A stretch of DNA of 64,000 nt, from positions 1 to 64,000 of the forward strand of contig DASXPH010000047.1 of assembly GCA_036493735.1 (NCBI GenBank), given 5' to 3'. Positions 17,437 to 27,088 of the stretch are shown here, in pieces. Each line of letters starts with the position of its first letter. The stretch's first letter is position 1. The notes beneath the pieces were generated by a model, which searched no databases, was not told where the DNA came from, and saw nothing but the letters and a program-made list of their open reading frames with translations. The position numbers and the translations under genes are program-made. The stretch is from AG2 sp036493735 (lineage in GTDB: Bacteria > Gemmatimonadota > Gemmatimonadetes > Gemmatimonadales > Gemmatimonadaceae).

Positions 17437-17482
17437 GCGTTGGGCCTTGATCGCTAGACGCCAAACGCGGAACGCCCAACGC
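17437..17482. terminator. Hairpin between convergent genes (GCGTTGGGC stem)
   Basis: GCGTTGGGC at 17437-17445 pairs with GCCCAACGC at 17474-17482 across a 28-base loop, exactly between two convergent stop codons. It could act as a bidirectional terminator and uses the same type of word repeat seen at other gene ends. Confidence 0.55.
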
Positions 17483-17934
17483 TATGAGCTCAGTACGTCG
17501 CTTCGTTTCAGTTCGTCGGTGAGCCAGCGGGCGCCCGCTACGATGGCGCCCGCGATCGGCATGAGAATGAGCGCGCGCACCAGGAGTGTCACCGTGTTCG
17601 TCATGGCGCCCGCGAGGGCGGCACTGAACCCGGCCGGCATAACGAGCCGGCCGGCGAGATCGGCGACGACGCCCCCGCAGAAAATGGTGGCAGCAATGAT
17701 CAGTCCCGCGCCGAGCCAGTTGTCGTCACGCAGCCAGATCACGACGCCGACAACATAGATCGCGGCCACCAGCCAGAGCAGACTCGTGAGGAAGGCCGCG
17801 GTCGCGCTCATCGGCGCGAGCGTCGTCAACAACTTGGCGACGGTCCGCACCATCGTGTACACGGCGGCGGGGAGGAGCACCGAGGCGGCCTCCGGCCCGT
17901 CCAATTGAATGCGAAAATCTACCCCTTTGCTCAT
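17482..17934 (-). CDS. Small integral membrane protein, unknown function
   Basis: 150 residues with four predicted hydrophobic segments (about 18-35, 45-66, 73-95, 105-128) and short polar ends. There is no recognisable family. It ends at the hairpin facing the DsrE-like gene. The 186 bases upstream of its start hold no gene, only one CGTTAGGC at 17944-17951. Confidence 0.65.
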   Translation of the reverse strand: MSKGVDFRIQLDGPEAASVLLPAAVYTMVRTVAKLLTTLAPMSATAAFLTSLLWLVAAIYVVGVVIWLRDDNWLGAGLIIAATIFCGGVVADLAGRLVMPAGFSAALAGAMTNTVTLLVRALILMPIAGAIVAGARWLTDELKRSDVLSS

Positions 17935-18120
17935 CGCACAGGTCGTTAGGCGGGCAAAAAGTCACGGCGGCATCGTCGCGCTGGAAAGCGGGCCCGCGGC
18001 TACTTACCCGCTCCACACAATCGACGACTCGGCCATGACCTCCGAAACCACCCCGTCCGGCGCTCTGTGGGCCATGTCCACCCAGCGGCAGGATATGGGT
18101 CACCGATTCGCCCAGTGAGC

Positions 18121-20817
18121 TCAGGCGTCGGCTCGCAGGGCAATGCTGGGGTCTACTCGCGACGCTACGAAGGCAGGCAGGATGCTCGCCATCAGGGCAA
18201 CCGACAGGAGCACCGCCCCGACGACCATATATATGACGGGGTCCGTCGGCGACTCCTGGAAGAGCAGTGACGCAATCGCCCGTGCGGCCAGGAGCGCTAT
18301 GCCGACGCCGAGTACGATGCCAACGGAGACAAGCCTGATGCCGCCGTGCATGACGAGTCGCACGACGCTCGCCGCCGACGCGCCGAGGGCGATGCGAACG
18401 CCGAGCTCCCGGCGTCGCTGGGCGACGCCGTACGCGATCACGCTGTACAACCCGATACCAGCCAGCAGCAGTGCCAGGCCGCCGAAGGCGACGAACATGG
18501 TGGCGCCCAGCTGCCAGCTTCGCAGCCTGCCGTCGATCATGTTCCGAAACGGCTCGACGGTGACATAGGAGGAGCCTGGCATCGTGCGCTGCAACTGACG
18601 TCGCACGCTCTCGGCGACTTCGCTCGCGTTTCCGTCGACACGTACGAACAGCATGCCCTCCGGCTCGCCATGCTGCGCGATCGGGATGTAGTACATGAAC
18701 TCGTGCGCCTCGCGCAGAGTATGGAGCCGGAGATCCTCCGACACGCCAATCACCGTCGCGCACGAGGAGTCACGCGACGCAATGCGAATGCATTTGCCTA
18801 ACGGCTCCTGCCCGGGCCAGAGCGCGTTCGCCATGCCCTGGCTGACGACAACCACACGCGGCGATCTGGCGTCGTCGTGCTCATCGAACGCGCGTCCGCG
18901 CAGGAGCCGTGTTCCAGCCGTCCGGAAGTAGTCGGGGTTCGCCGCCTGCATGTCGAAATTCCCGAGGACGTCGACGCTGTCGATGCCGGCGACGAAAAGC
19001 GCGCGGCTCTCGAATCCATAGAAGGGCACCGAGCTCACGATCGATGCACCGACCACACCGGGGATGGATCGCGCTGATTCCACCAGCCGATTCTCGAGCG
19101 CCAAGTGCTCGGCCGGCGTGAACACCACGCCCCGCCTCTGATCCGTCACGAGGAGGAGCGGATCGACATCGTAGCCAAGGCGCAGCGCGCGCACGTGCTG
19201 CAGACTGCGCACGAAGAGTCCCGCACCGACGAGCAGGACCACTGACAGGGTCGCCTGCAGCACGAGCAGCGCGGCGCGGCTGCGCGAGGATCGCAGGCCG
19301 GTGTCGCGCCCGGCGCCGACGAGCATCGGCGACAATGATGCCCGGGTCGCGTCGAAGAGGGGAGCAATCCCAATCAGCAACGCCGTGATCAGTGTGAGCG
19401 CGAGCGTCACGATCAGCGTGCGATAGTCGGCAACCACACTTGCGCTGAAGTCGGGCGGCAGGAACAGGGCGCGAAGCACCCCACCGCCCCACTGGGCAAT
19501 TACTAAACCGAGAAGGCCGCCGAGCGCGGCGAGCACGAAACTCTCGATCAGCAGTTGTTGCAACAACCGCGCGTTGCTTACGCCGAGTGCGCGGCGGAGG
19601 GCGATCTCACGGCGACGCGCGAGAGCGCGCGCGAGCAGCAGATTGGCGACGTTGGCGCACGCGACGAGGAGCACGACGAGAGTCACGCCGGCGACCCAGG
19701 TCAATACTCTGGCTTCAGGTCCGGCGAGTGGTCCCCGCTCCGGCTGCACTGGCCCAACGATGGCAGTGGGTCGAGCTGCGGCGAGCGGTTGCTGCCCCTT
19801 TTCAACGGCGAGCTCCGCGAGCCAGCTGCGCTGGAAAGCGGCGGTGAGGTCCGCACTCGCGGCAGCGACGCTCACCCCTGTCTTTCGTCTAACAACGGCG
19901 CTGATCCAGTGGAAACCGTAATTGGTGACGTAGCTCGCGCCGCGTGCATCCATGCCGAAGGTGGTGACCGGGATGTAGACGGCGGGATCGTGCTCCTCCT
20001 CGAACCCGTGGAAACCGGGCGGCGCGACACCGATGATGGTGCAGAGCGTGTGGCCGACGCGGAGCCGCTGGCCAAGGACATCGGATCGGCCGCCGAACTC
20101 CGTTTGCCAGAACCCGAAGCCGAGGACGGCCACGGGCGTGCCTAACGGGATGCTGTCTTCGGCGGTCGTGTAGTAGCGACCGAGGGCGGGCTTGGCGTCG
20201 AAGAAATCGAAGTAGCTCGCCGAGGCGCCAACTACCTGATGTACGCGGGCCGCGTCACCCTCGCCGACGGCGAGTCGCCACGACACGAACGCGGCGGCGT
20301 CGGAGAAATCGTGACTCCACCTTACAAGGTCACGGAATCGCGGGAACTGGAAGCCGTCGGTGGTCCGGGTAACTCGGTCTCGGGTGCGCCTGAGGTACAC
20401 ACGATGGACGTGGTCGGCGTCGCGAAGAAATGTCGGCGGCCGGAGCAGGAGCCGGTCGACGATGCCAAACATCCCCGCGTTGGCGCCAATACCGAGGGCG
20501 AGGGTGACGACGACTCCGGCAGCGAATGCCGGGCGCGCGCGCATCCCGCGCACGGCGTAACGGATGTCGTGGGCGATTGTATCGATGAGGAATGTGCCGC
20601 GTGCGTCGCGGCTCTGCTCCTTGGCGGTGTCGACGCCGCCGAACGCGATTCGCGCACGGCGCGTGGCGTCGGCGCGCGACATTCCGGCTCGCTCGTACTT
20701 ATCGGTTTCGCGGTCGAGGTGGAAGCGAAGCTCGTCGTCGAGCTCGCGCTCGACGTCGGGGCGTCGGAAGAGGACGCGGAGCCGATAGCGGAAGTCGCTC
20801 CAGAGTTCAGTAAGCAT
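18121..20817 (-). CDS. MacB/FtsX-type permease of the ADOP group
   Basis: 898 residues from the ATG at 20817 (MLTELWSDFRYRLR). It has the layout of acidobacterial-type duplicated orphan permeases: an N-terminal helical segment with ELDDELRFHLDRETDKY, a first transmembrane helix (GVVVTLALGIGANAGMFGIVDRLLLRPP), a MacB periplasmic core, an FtsX-like block around 400-520 (WVAGVTLVVLLVACANVANLLLARALARRREIALRRALG region), a second core, and a terminal FtsX block. No ATPase is adjacent, as usual for this group. Such permeases are often controlled by PadR repressors; here two palindromes (20896-20947) lie about 80 bases upstream and no regulator gene is adjacent. Confidence 0.88.
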   Translation of the reverse strand: MLTELWSDFRYRLRVLFRRPDVERELDDELRFHLDRETDKYERAGMSRADATRRARIAFGGVDTAKEQSRDARGTFLIDTIAHDIRYAVRGMRARPAFAAGVVVTLALGIGANAGMFGIVDRLLLRPPTFLRDADHVHRVYLRRTRDRVTRTTDGFQFPRFRDLVRWSHDFSDAAAFVSWRLAVGEGDAARVHQVVGASASYFDFFDAKPALGRYYTTAEDSIPLGTPVAVLGFGFWQTEFGGRSDVLGQRLRVGHTLCTIIGVAPPGFHGFEEEHDPAVYIPVTTFGMDARGASYVTNYGFHWISAVVRRKTGVSVAAASADLTAAFQRSWLAELAVEKGQQPLAAARPTAIVGPVQPERGPLAGPEARVLTWVAGVTLVVLLVACANVANLLLARALARRREIALRRALGVSNARLLQQLLIESFVLAALGGLLGLVIAQWGGGVLRALFLPPDFSASVVADYRTLIVTLALTLITALLIGIAPLFDATRASLSPMLVGAGRDTGLRSSRSRAALLVLQATLSVVLLVGAGLFVRSLQHVRALRLGYDVDPLLLVTDQRRGVVFTPAEHLALENRLVESARSIPGVVGASIVSSVPFYGFESRALFVAGIDSVDVLGNFDMQAANPDYFRTAGTRLLRGRAFDEHDDARSPRVVVVSQGMANALWPGQEPLGKCIRIASRDSSCATVIGVSEDLRLHTLREAHEFMYYIPIAQHGEPEGMLFVRVDGNASEVAESVRRQLQRTMPGSSYVTVEPFRNMIDGRLRSWQLGATMFVAFGGLALLLAGIGLYSVIAYGVAQRRRELGVRIALGASAASVVRLVMHGGIRLVSVGIVLGVGIALLAARAIASLLFQESPTDPVIYMVVGAVLLSVALMASILPAFVASRVDPSIALRADA

Positions 20818-20895
20818 CAATCCTCGCTCGCGTTTTGCGCTCGTGCTCCTCTCACCGATCCAGTCGACCGCGGGCACTCGACCAACAGCCCCCGA

Positions 20896-20947
20896 CCCTT
20901 GTACTTCTACAAGAGACGATACGTTTCGCCTTGTAGAAGTACAAGGG
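20896..20947 (-). promoter_or_regulatory. Paired inverted palindromic operators CTTGTA-N4-TACAAG
   Basis: 18-bp arms at 20896-20913 and 20930-20947 are perfect reverse complements. Within each arm lies a dyad: CTTGTACTTCTACAAG (20898-20913) and CTTGTAGAAGTACAAG (20930-20945). Their centres are 32 bp apart, about three helical turns, so two repressor dimers could bind the same face. They sit between the permease gene and the small gene downstream at 21001. Confidence 0.75.
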
Positions 20948-21000
20948 GGAAGGGACAGCCGGCCCGAGATGCGCCGGCAGCGGGACGCGGGATGCGGCGA

Positions 21001-21336
21001 TCAGGACGGATTCAGACTCTCGACGGTGGTTTCAGTGCTCGCCCATACGACGGTCCCCAAGGCGCGGACTGGCCGTGGCGGGTCCTGCCTAACGAGCATC
21101 AGGTGAAGCTCCCATCCATCGTCGTCGCGATAACCGAGGTCGTTCAGGATTGGCTCGATCTCACGCTCCAGATCTTCGTAAGTATGGTCGTCCACAGCAC
21201 CAGCGACGAACACCCGGACGGTCACCAGCCAATCCCTGACCTCCAACGTGACGGCTCGCGCCCCGGGTGGAAGAATCGTTGGGAAAAGGCGCGTCAGGGT
21301 TGGCGTGAGGACCGCCACGACCGTCGCATCCGTCAC
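21001..21336 (-). CDS. Small acidic protein of unknown function
   Basis: The frame extends to 21525, into glpF. I choose the GTG at 21336, which has a GAGG eight bases upstream and avoids that overlap, giving 111 residues. The sequence is soluble and balanced (DWLVTVRVFVAGAVDDHTYEDLEREIEPILNDLGY...ELHLMLVRQDPP), consistent with a small alpha/beta fold resembling nucleotidyltransferase-associated or stress proteins only superficially. It is divergent from glpFK. No family assigned. Confidence 0.55.
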   Translation of the reverse strand: MTDATVVAVLTPTLTRLFPTILPPGARAVTLEVRDWLVTVRVFVAGAVDDHTYEDLEREIEPILNDLGYRDDDGWELHLMLVRQDPPRPVRALGTVVWASTETTVESLNPS

Positions 21337-21454
21337 GTTAGTCACCTCGGCATCACAGGCACTGGCAGAACCCCCCGGCAAGCGCGACAATAGCCGCGCC
21401 GCTAAGTCCTCGCGACCACCCCGACCAACGACAACAGCCCACCGACCCCCGACA

Positions 21455-22189
21455 ATGTCCGCTCTTCTCGCTGAGCTGTTCGGCACCGCGATCCTCATTC
21501 TCCTCGGGGACGGGGTCGTCGCCAATGTTGTTCTGCAGCGCTCGAAAGGCTACAACTCCGGCTGGATCGTGATCACCACCGGCTGGGCGCTCGCGGTCAC
21601 AATCGCGGTGTACTGCGTCGCGAGCGTGAGCGGAGCGCACCTCAATCCGGCGGTGACGCTCGCGCTGGCGACGATCGGCACCTTCCCCTGGGCAAAGGTG
21701 CCTGGCTACATCGTCGCGCAGATCATCGGTGGCTTCCTTGGCGGCGTTCTCGTCTGGCTGCAGTATCTGCCGCACTGGAGCGCGACGCCGGATCCGGACG
21801 CGAAGCTCGCGGTGTTCTCGACGATGCCTGCCATTCGCCGGTCGGGCGCGAACCTGATCTCCGAGACCCTTGGCGGGTTCATGCTCGTGTTCGCGCTGCT
21901 GGCCGTGATCTCACCGGGGAATTTCGTTCCCGGCTCCGAGCTGTCGAAGGGGCTCGGCCCGCTGCTCGTCGGCGCGATCGTCGCCGCGATCGGTCTGTCG
22001 TTAGGTGGCCCGACCGGCTACGCGATCAACCCCGCACGCGACCTTGGGCCGCGGATCGCGCACGCCGTGTTGCCGATCGTCGGCAAGAGGAATTCGGATT
22101 GGGGGTACGCATGGATTCCGATTGTCGGGCCGATCGTGGGAGGGGTGTTGGGGGGGGTGCTCTATCATGTTCTTTGGGGACGAAGTTGA
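21455..22189 (+). CDS. glpF: Glycerol uptake facilitator (MIP/aquaporin family)
   Basis: 244 residues from the ATG at 21455 (MSALLAELFGTAILILLGDG). Upstream frame is discarded because the family N-terminus begins here. It has two half-repeats, each with an NPA box: AHLNPAVTLA (64-66) and YAINPARDLGPR near 190. Asp after the second NPAR marks the glycerol-conducting branch. The protein lets glycerol diffuse across the inner membrane. The glycerol kinase gene follows after 27 bases, so glycerol is trapped as glycerol-3-phosphate. Ordinary length and motifs. Confidence 0.95.
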   Translation: MSALLAELFGTAILILLGDGVVANVVLQRSKGYNSGWIVITTGWALAVTIAVYCVASVSGAHLNPAVTLALATIGTFPWAKVPGYIVAQIIGGFLGGVLVWLQYLPHWSATPDPDAKLAVFSTMPAIRRSGANLISETLGGFMLVFALLAVISPGNFVPGSELSKGLGPLLVGAIVAAIGLSLGGPTGYAINPARDLGPRIAHAVLPIVGKRNSDWGYAWIPIVGPIVGGVLGGVLYHVLWGRS

Positions 22190-22216
22190 CACATCACTAA
22201 ACCACGCGATACAACC

Positions 22217-23701
22217 ATGAAGGTCATCCTTGCCCTGGATCAGGGCACCACCAGCTCCCGCGCCATCGTCTTCGACCACGCCGGCTCGATCGTCGCCGTC
22301 GCGCAGAAGGAGTTTAGGCAGATCTTCCCGAAGCCCGGCTGGGTGGAGCACGATCCGCGCGACATCTGGTCGTCGCAGGCGGGGGTCGCGGCCGAGGCGC
22401 TGACGAAGGCTGGCGCCGCGGCGACGGACGTCGCGGCCATCGGGATCACCAATCAGCGCGAGACGACGATCGTCTGGGATCGCGCGACTGGGGAGCCGGT
22501 GTGCAACGCCATCGTCTGGCAGGATCGACGCACGGCAGCAATCTGCGACCGACTGAAGGCGCGAAAGCTCGATCGAGTCATCCGCCGGAAGACGGGGCTC
22601 GTGATCGACGCGTATTTCTCGGCGACGAAAGCGCAATGGATTTTAGAGAATGTGAAAGGCGCGAAGGCGCGCGCGAAGCGGGGCGAGCTGGCATTCGGGA
22701 CAGTGGATTCCTGGCTCGTCTGGCAGCTCACCGGCGGCCGCGTGCACGTGACCGACGCGAGCAATGCCTCGCGGACGATGCTCTTCGACATCGCAAAGGG
22801 CGAGTGGGATGAGGAGCTGCTGAAGATCTTCGGCGTCCCGCGCTCGATGCTTCCCGAGGTGCGTTCTTCGAGTGAGGTCTACGGCGAAACAACGCTCCTC
22901 GGCGCATCGATTCCGATCGCGGGCATTGCCGGGGACCAGCAGGCAGCGCTCTTCGGCCAGGCGTGCACGAAGCCTGGCATGGCCAAGAACACCTACGGCA
23001 CGGGTTGTTTCATGCTCATGAACACGGGCACAAAGCGCATCGCGTCGAAAAACAACCTGCTGACGACGGTTGCCTGGCGGATCGGCGACCGCACCGAGTA
23101 CGCGCTCGAGGGGAGCATCTTCATCGCCGGCGCCGTGGTGCAGTGGCTCCGCGACGGTCTCGAGTTCTTCCGCGCCGCCCCGGAGATCGAGGCGCTCGCG
23201 CGGAGCGTCCCCGATACGGGCGGTGTCTATCTCGTGCCGGCGTTCGCGGGGCTCGGGGCACCCCACTGGGATCAGTATGCGCGTGGCACGATCGTCGGCC
23301 TCACGAGGGGCACCACCAAGGCGCACATCGCCCGTGCCGCGCTGGAGTCGATCGCGCTCCAAACGATGGACGTGCTCGTGGCGATGCAGGCCGACGCCGG
23401 GATCAAGCTCAAGCAGCTCCGGGTGGATGGCGGCGCGAGCGCGAACAACCTCCTGATGCAACTGCAGGCGGACTTGTTAGGTGTGCCGGTCGTCCGTCCA
23501 AAAGTATCCGAGACGACCGCGTTAGGCGCCGCCTACCTCGCCGGTCTAGCCGTGGGCTTCTGGAAGTCGACGGCTGAGATCGCGCGTCAATGGCAGGTGG
23601 ACCGGGAGTTCAAACCGGGGATGAAGGGGACGGAGCGGAAGCAGATTGCGAGTGGATGGGAGCGTGCGCTGGGAAGGGCAAAAGGGTGGGAGACGGCGTG
23701 A
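22217..23701 (+). CDS. glpK: Glycerol kinase
   Basis: 494 residues, the usual length. The FGGY-kinase signatures are intact: LALDQGTTSSRAI at the N-terminus, PGWVEHDPRDIW, NQRETTIVWDR, GIAGDQQAALFGQ and the C-terminal LRVDGGASANNLLMQLQADLLG. It phosphorylates glycerol with ATP in the cytoplasm and forms an operon with glpF. No glpD or regulator is in the window. The last 92 bases are shared with the convergent exporter gene on the other strand. Confidence 0.96.
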   Translation: MKVILALDQGTTSSRAIVFDHAGSIVAVAQKEFRQIFPKPGWVEHDPRDIWSSQAGVAAEALTKAGAAATDVAAIGITNQRETTIVWDRATGEPVCNAIVWQDRRTAAICDRLKARKLDRVIRRKTGLVIDAYFSATKAQWILENVKGAKARAKRGELAFGTVDSWLVWQLTGGRVHVTDASNASRTMLFDIAKGEWDEELLKIFGVPRSMLPEVRSSSEVYGETTLLGASIPIAGIAGDQQAALFGQACTKPGMAKNTYGTGCFMLMNTGTKRIASKNNLLTTVAWRIGDRTEYALEGSIFIAGAVVQWLRDGLEFFRAAPEIEALARSVPDTGGVYLVPAFAGLGAPHWDQYARGTIVGLTRGTTKAHIARAALESIALQTMDVLVAMQADAGIKLKQLRVDGGASANNLLMQLQADLLGVPVVRPKVSETTALGAAYLAGLAVGFWKSTAEIARQWQVDREFKPGMKGTERKQIASGWERALGRAKGWETA

Positions 23702-25955
23702 CGGCGCGGCCGGGCCACCAGTTCCACTTGCCCGCCAGCGCCAGCAATGCGGGGCTGACGGCGAGCCGCATCACCGTCGCGTCGAGAAGCACCGCGACCG
23801 CGAGTGCGAAGCCGAGCATCTTCATGAGAAGGAAGTCGGCGAACATGAAGGCCCCGAACACGACGATCATGATTGCAGCGGCACTGGTGATCAGGCGGGC
23901 CGTATCAGCCAGGCCGTCAGCAATCGCGGCACGTTCCTCGGCGCCGCGCTGACGCGCCTCGCGAACGCGAGCGACAAGGAACACCTCGTAGTCCATGCTC
24001 AGGCCGAACACGACGCAGAAGACGAGCACTGGGATCGCCGGAAAGATGGCGCCGAGCGGCGCGGCAATGCCTAGCCAGCGCGCGCCGATGCCATCCTGAA
24101 AGACGAGCGTCACGGCGCCGAAAGCGGCCGCGACCGCGAGCAAGTTGAGGACGATGGCCTTCAGAGGCACGAGCAGCGAGCGGAAGCCAATGGCGAGCAC
24201 GAGGAAGGTCGCCCCCACGATGAGGCCGACCACCTCGAGGAATCGCCGTCCTCCGGAAACGGCGTCCTGATAATCGACGTTGAGCGCGGGAAGTCCACCG
24301 ACTCGTACTCGTGCCGCTCCGGGGCCGGTGACGAGCATGGGTGGCGCGGCCCGCGTGCGCCTAACGAAATCGCCGAGCTGCTGGGGAGTGGCGCCCTCAC
24401 GCGGGATGGCCTCGAGCATTGCGATTCGGCCGTCGCGGCTCACGAACGACGCGCGCACGTCGGGCGGCACCGCAGCGACGAGCACAGATCGCGGCAATGT
24501 CGCGCCCAACGGGGCGACGAGTCCGGGGAGTGACCGGACACGCGCGACGGCGGGATCCGCGACCAGTAGCCTTGCGAGCCGCGTCGTTGCTGCCCAGCCG
24601 CTGTCGTCGACCGCGGTGACGCCGGGCGGCATCTCGACCGTAACGCGCACCGTCTGCACGACGGAGCCGCGTCCCATTGCCTCGAGCGCATGCAGCGCGA
24701 CAGCCGATTCCATCGTCGCCGGCAGCCAGTTTCCTCGCGGTTGGCCGACGGCGAGACGGCGTGCCTGCCAGGCCAGTGCGCCGACTGGCAGCGCCGCGAG
24801 AACGAGCACGAGTGCGGGGTAGCGCGTCACCAGCACCGCCCAGCTACGCCATCGCGTCTTCGGCGCTCGCCTGTTGTTCATCCTCGAAGGGCGCCCACGC
24901 TGGATCGAGAGCCGGCCGAAATCCACTCGCCCGCCCATCATTGCCAGAGCGCCGGGGAGGAGTGTCGTGGTGATGAGCATCGACGCCAGCGTCACCAGCA
25001 GCCCACCAACGGCGACCGACCGCAGTTCGTTCACAGGGAGCACCGCCAGTGCGCCGAAGCCGATCGCGACGGCCGTACCCGAAAGCAGGATCGTCGGTCC
25101 AGCGGCAGCCAGGGCGTCTCTCGCCGCGCGCTCGCGATCGCGGCTCTCGCCCAGCTCCGCGCGGAAGCGTTGCACGACGAGCAGCGAGTAATCGATGCCA
25201 AGGCCGAGGCCGATCATCGTGACGACATTCTGGAGCAGGATGGAGAGCGACCAGACGTGTGCCGCGAGCGCCGCCAGCCCTAACGACACACCGATTGCGA
25301 TCATCGCGCCGGCCACTGGGAGCAGCGCGGCGATGATCGCTCCAAAGGCGGCGAGCAGGAGAACGAAGCTCAATGGTAGGGCGCGCCATTCCGCGCCCCG
25401 GGCGTCGCGAGCGCTCGTCCGCCGGAGATCGGCGTTGAGCGCGCTCTCGCCAGTCCAGCGCAGAGCGGCGCCAGGAAATCGGCGGACGAGCGCCGTCGCG
25501 AGGCGAGCCGTCGACGCGCGCATGCTGTCGAGGCGCTGGTCGGGAGCGATCCGGTCGTCGACGCCGACGACGAGAAAGGTGCCGCCGTCGCTTCCCAGGA
25601 AGATGGAATCATGGCCGTCCAGGTAGCTCACAACGCGTGCGACACCGGACATCGCGTGTACGGAGTCGACGACGAGTCGGAGTGTGGTGTCGCCAACGGG
25701 AGTCGCCGGCGACGGAACGCTCGACGCGACGAGCACGAGCGGGTGGGCCAACGATGAGCCGAAGCGTCGCGCGAGCTGCTCGTCGACCATCGCCGACTCG
25801 CTGCCGCCAACACGCGCGGCGACGCCGAGGAGGGACTCGATCCGTCGTGCACCCGGAAGCAGTAGCAGACAGGCGAGTAGCCACACGGTTGCGACGCGTC
25901 GTCGCCGTCTAACGATCAAAGCCGCCAACGTCGCGTGATACGCCTCGAGACTCAT
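23610..25955 (-). CDS. MMPL/RND-family exporter, last gene of biosynthetic operon
   Basis: 781 residues, about twelve transmembrane segments in the two-fold RND arrangement with two extracytoplasmic loops. Both central segments carry the Asp-Tyr proton-relay pair: GLGIDYSLLVVQRFRAEL and FGLSMDYEVFLVARV. MMPL proteins export lipids, lipopeptides or hydrophobic metabolites. Its start overlaps the GNAT stop by four bases (ATGA), closing a ten-gene operon, so it is the likely exporter of the product. The last 30 or so residues, Pro/Ser-rich, are encoded antisense to the glpK 3' end. Confidence 0.9.
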   Translation of the reverse strand: MSLEAYHATLAALIVRRRRRVATVWLLACLLLLPGARRIESLLGVAARVGGSESAMVDEQLARRFGSSLAHPLVLVASSVPSPATPVGDTTLRLVVDSVHAMSGVARVVSYLDGHDSIFLGSDGGTFLVVGVDDRIAPDQRLDSMRASTARLATALVRRFPGAALRWTGESALNADLRRTSARDARGAEWRALPLSFVLLLAAFGAIIAALLPVAGAMIAIGVSLGLAALAAHVWSLSILLQNVVTMIGLGLGIDYSLLVVQRFRAELGESRDRERAARDALAAAGPTILLSGTAVAIGFGALAVLPVNELRSVAVGGLLVTLASMLITTTLLPGALAMMGGRVDFGRLSIQRGRPSRMNNRRAPKTRWRSWAVLVTRYPALVLVLAALPVGALAWQARRLAVGQPRGNWLPATMESAVALHALEAMGRGSVVQTVRVTVEMPPGVTAVDDSGWAATTRLARLLVADPAVARVRSLPGLVAPLGATLPRSVLVAAVPPDVRASFVSRDGRIAMLEAIPREGATPQQLGDFVRRTRAAPPMLVTGPGAARVRVGGLPALNVDYQDAVSGGRRFLEVVGLIVGATFLVLAIGFRSLLVPLKAIVLNLLAVAAAFGAVTLVFQDGIGARWLGIAAPLGAIFPAIPVLVFCVVFGLSMDYEVFLVARVREARQRGAEERAAIADGLADTARLITSAAAIMIVVFGAFMFADFLLMKMLGFALAVAVLLDATVMRLAVSPALLALAGKWNWWPGRAVTPSPTLLPFPAHAPIHSQSASAPSPSSPV

Positions 25956-27088
25956 ACGAGGGCGATCTCGTAGTGGAGGGGCCGGTCGGCGAGGGGCGGC
26001 CCGACGTAGTCACCGCCGGGTGTGCAGACGTACGCGTTGACGTTCGTCGGCTGCGTGAAGAGTCCGTCGAGGGCCGAGCACAACGGGTCGCACAGGTCGA
26101 GACCGATCGTCGCGAACGCATAGTGCGCCGCGCGCAGCTCGGCGTGGCTGCGCCGAAGCAGCGCGCGGAGCACTTGCGGCTGCTCCGGCCGTACGCAAAC
26201 GTGAACGGCAGTCCGATATCGGAGCGATCCGCCGACCTCGGGCAAACCGACTCCACCCGTTAGGCCGCCAAGGGCGTTAACGATTGCTCGCGCAACGCGC
26301 AGTCGAGGCGAGTAGCGCGTCACCTGCATCTGCTTGAATGATTCCTGGTCCCACCACCCCAGGAATCCGACGATGCGTCCGCGTCGATCACGAGCGACGC
26401 GATAGTCCGTGATCGCGAGAGAAGGCGCGGCCTGAATCCAGGCCGCGAGTGAATCGGCCGTGAAAGCTGGTGCAAACTGGCGATGCGCAGCAACGCTTGC
26501 CCAGAGCTCGGCCATCTCGAGAACATCGCATGCCCTAGCTGGCGTGATGACGAGACCGTCCGTTGCCTCGCGCCGTGAGAAAAGGAGCGGGATCGAGAAG
26601 ACTCGAATCGTGGCAAAGCGCCCGAAGCGAGGCACGAGACCGCGGCCAGCGGTGCGATGCTCCATCGCGCGATTGCCGGCCAGAATCGTCAGCAGCAGCG
26701 GAGTGTCGCTCCCGCCCATCTCGGCGAGGGTGCATCGCACCCATTCGCTCAGCGCGTCCGCGACACCGGCGCGGCGCGCCGCTGGGTGCACCTTGAGATC
26801 GCCGGCATACAGTGTGGGCTGCGCGACGCCGTGCAGGTAAGCTTGTCGCACCGCGCCCATGACGCAGCCGACGACACAGCCGTCGACTTCCGCGACGCCG
26901 ACTCGCCACGCCGTGCCCTCGAGCCGAGCGAGCTGGAAGAAGTCGGGCTGGCGCGTCACGCGCAGCGCGATGTCGCCCTCCATCGAGCAGGCGGCGGCGA
27001 TGGCGACGAGTGCGTCATTGTCGGCGGGCTCGGCATCGCGGACAGTGATTCCCTGCGTGGCTGGAGTCGTTAGGCTCACGGCGACCAC
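25952..27088 (-). CDS. GNAT-family acyltransferase, probably two GNAT folds
   Basis: 378 residues from GTG 27088 (start overlaps the upstream gene by 13 bases). The N-terminal half is a normal GNAT: ITVRDAEPADNDALVAIA, then YAGDLKVHPAARRAGVADALSEWV, the acyl-CoA binding RxxGxA motif A. The C-terminal half (from about 190) resembles a second, degenerate GNAT. In the operon it could N- or O-acylate the amino-acid-derived intermediate. Donor and acceptor are unknown. It overlaps the exporter gene by ATGA. Confidence 0.82.
   Translation of the reverse strand: MVAVSLTTPATQGITVRDAEPADNDALVAIAAACSMEGDIALRVTRQPDFFQLARLEGTAWRVGVAEVDGCVVGCVMGAVRQAYLHGVAQPTLYAGDLKVHPAARRAGVADALSEWVRCTLAEMGGSDTPLLLTILAGNRAMEHRTAGRGLVPRFGRFATIRVFSIPLLFSRREATDGLVITPARACDVLEMAELWASVAAHRQFAPAFTADSLAAWIQAAPSLAITDYRVARDRRGRIVGFLGWWDQESFKQMQVTRYSPRLRVARAIVNALGGLTGGVGLPEVGGSLRYRTAVHVCVRPEQPQVLRALLRRSHAELRAAHYAFATIGLDLCDPLCSALDGLFTQPTNVNAYVCTPGGDYVGPPLADRPLHYEIALV

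Noticed and set aside
20239..21393. A 384-codon + strand frame through the permease start, the palindromes and the small gene
   Set aside because: Arg/Asp/Gly-rich shadow of minus-strand genes; it would run through both operators and into the divergent promoter of glpF.
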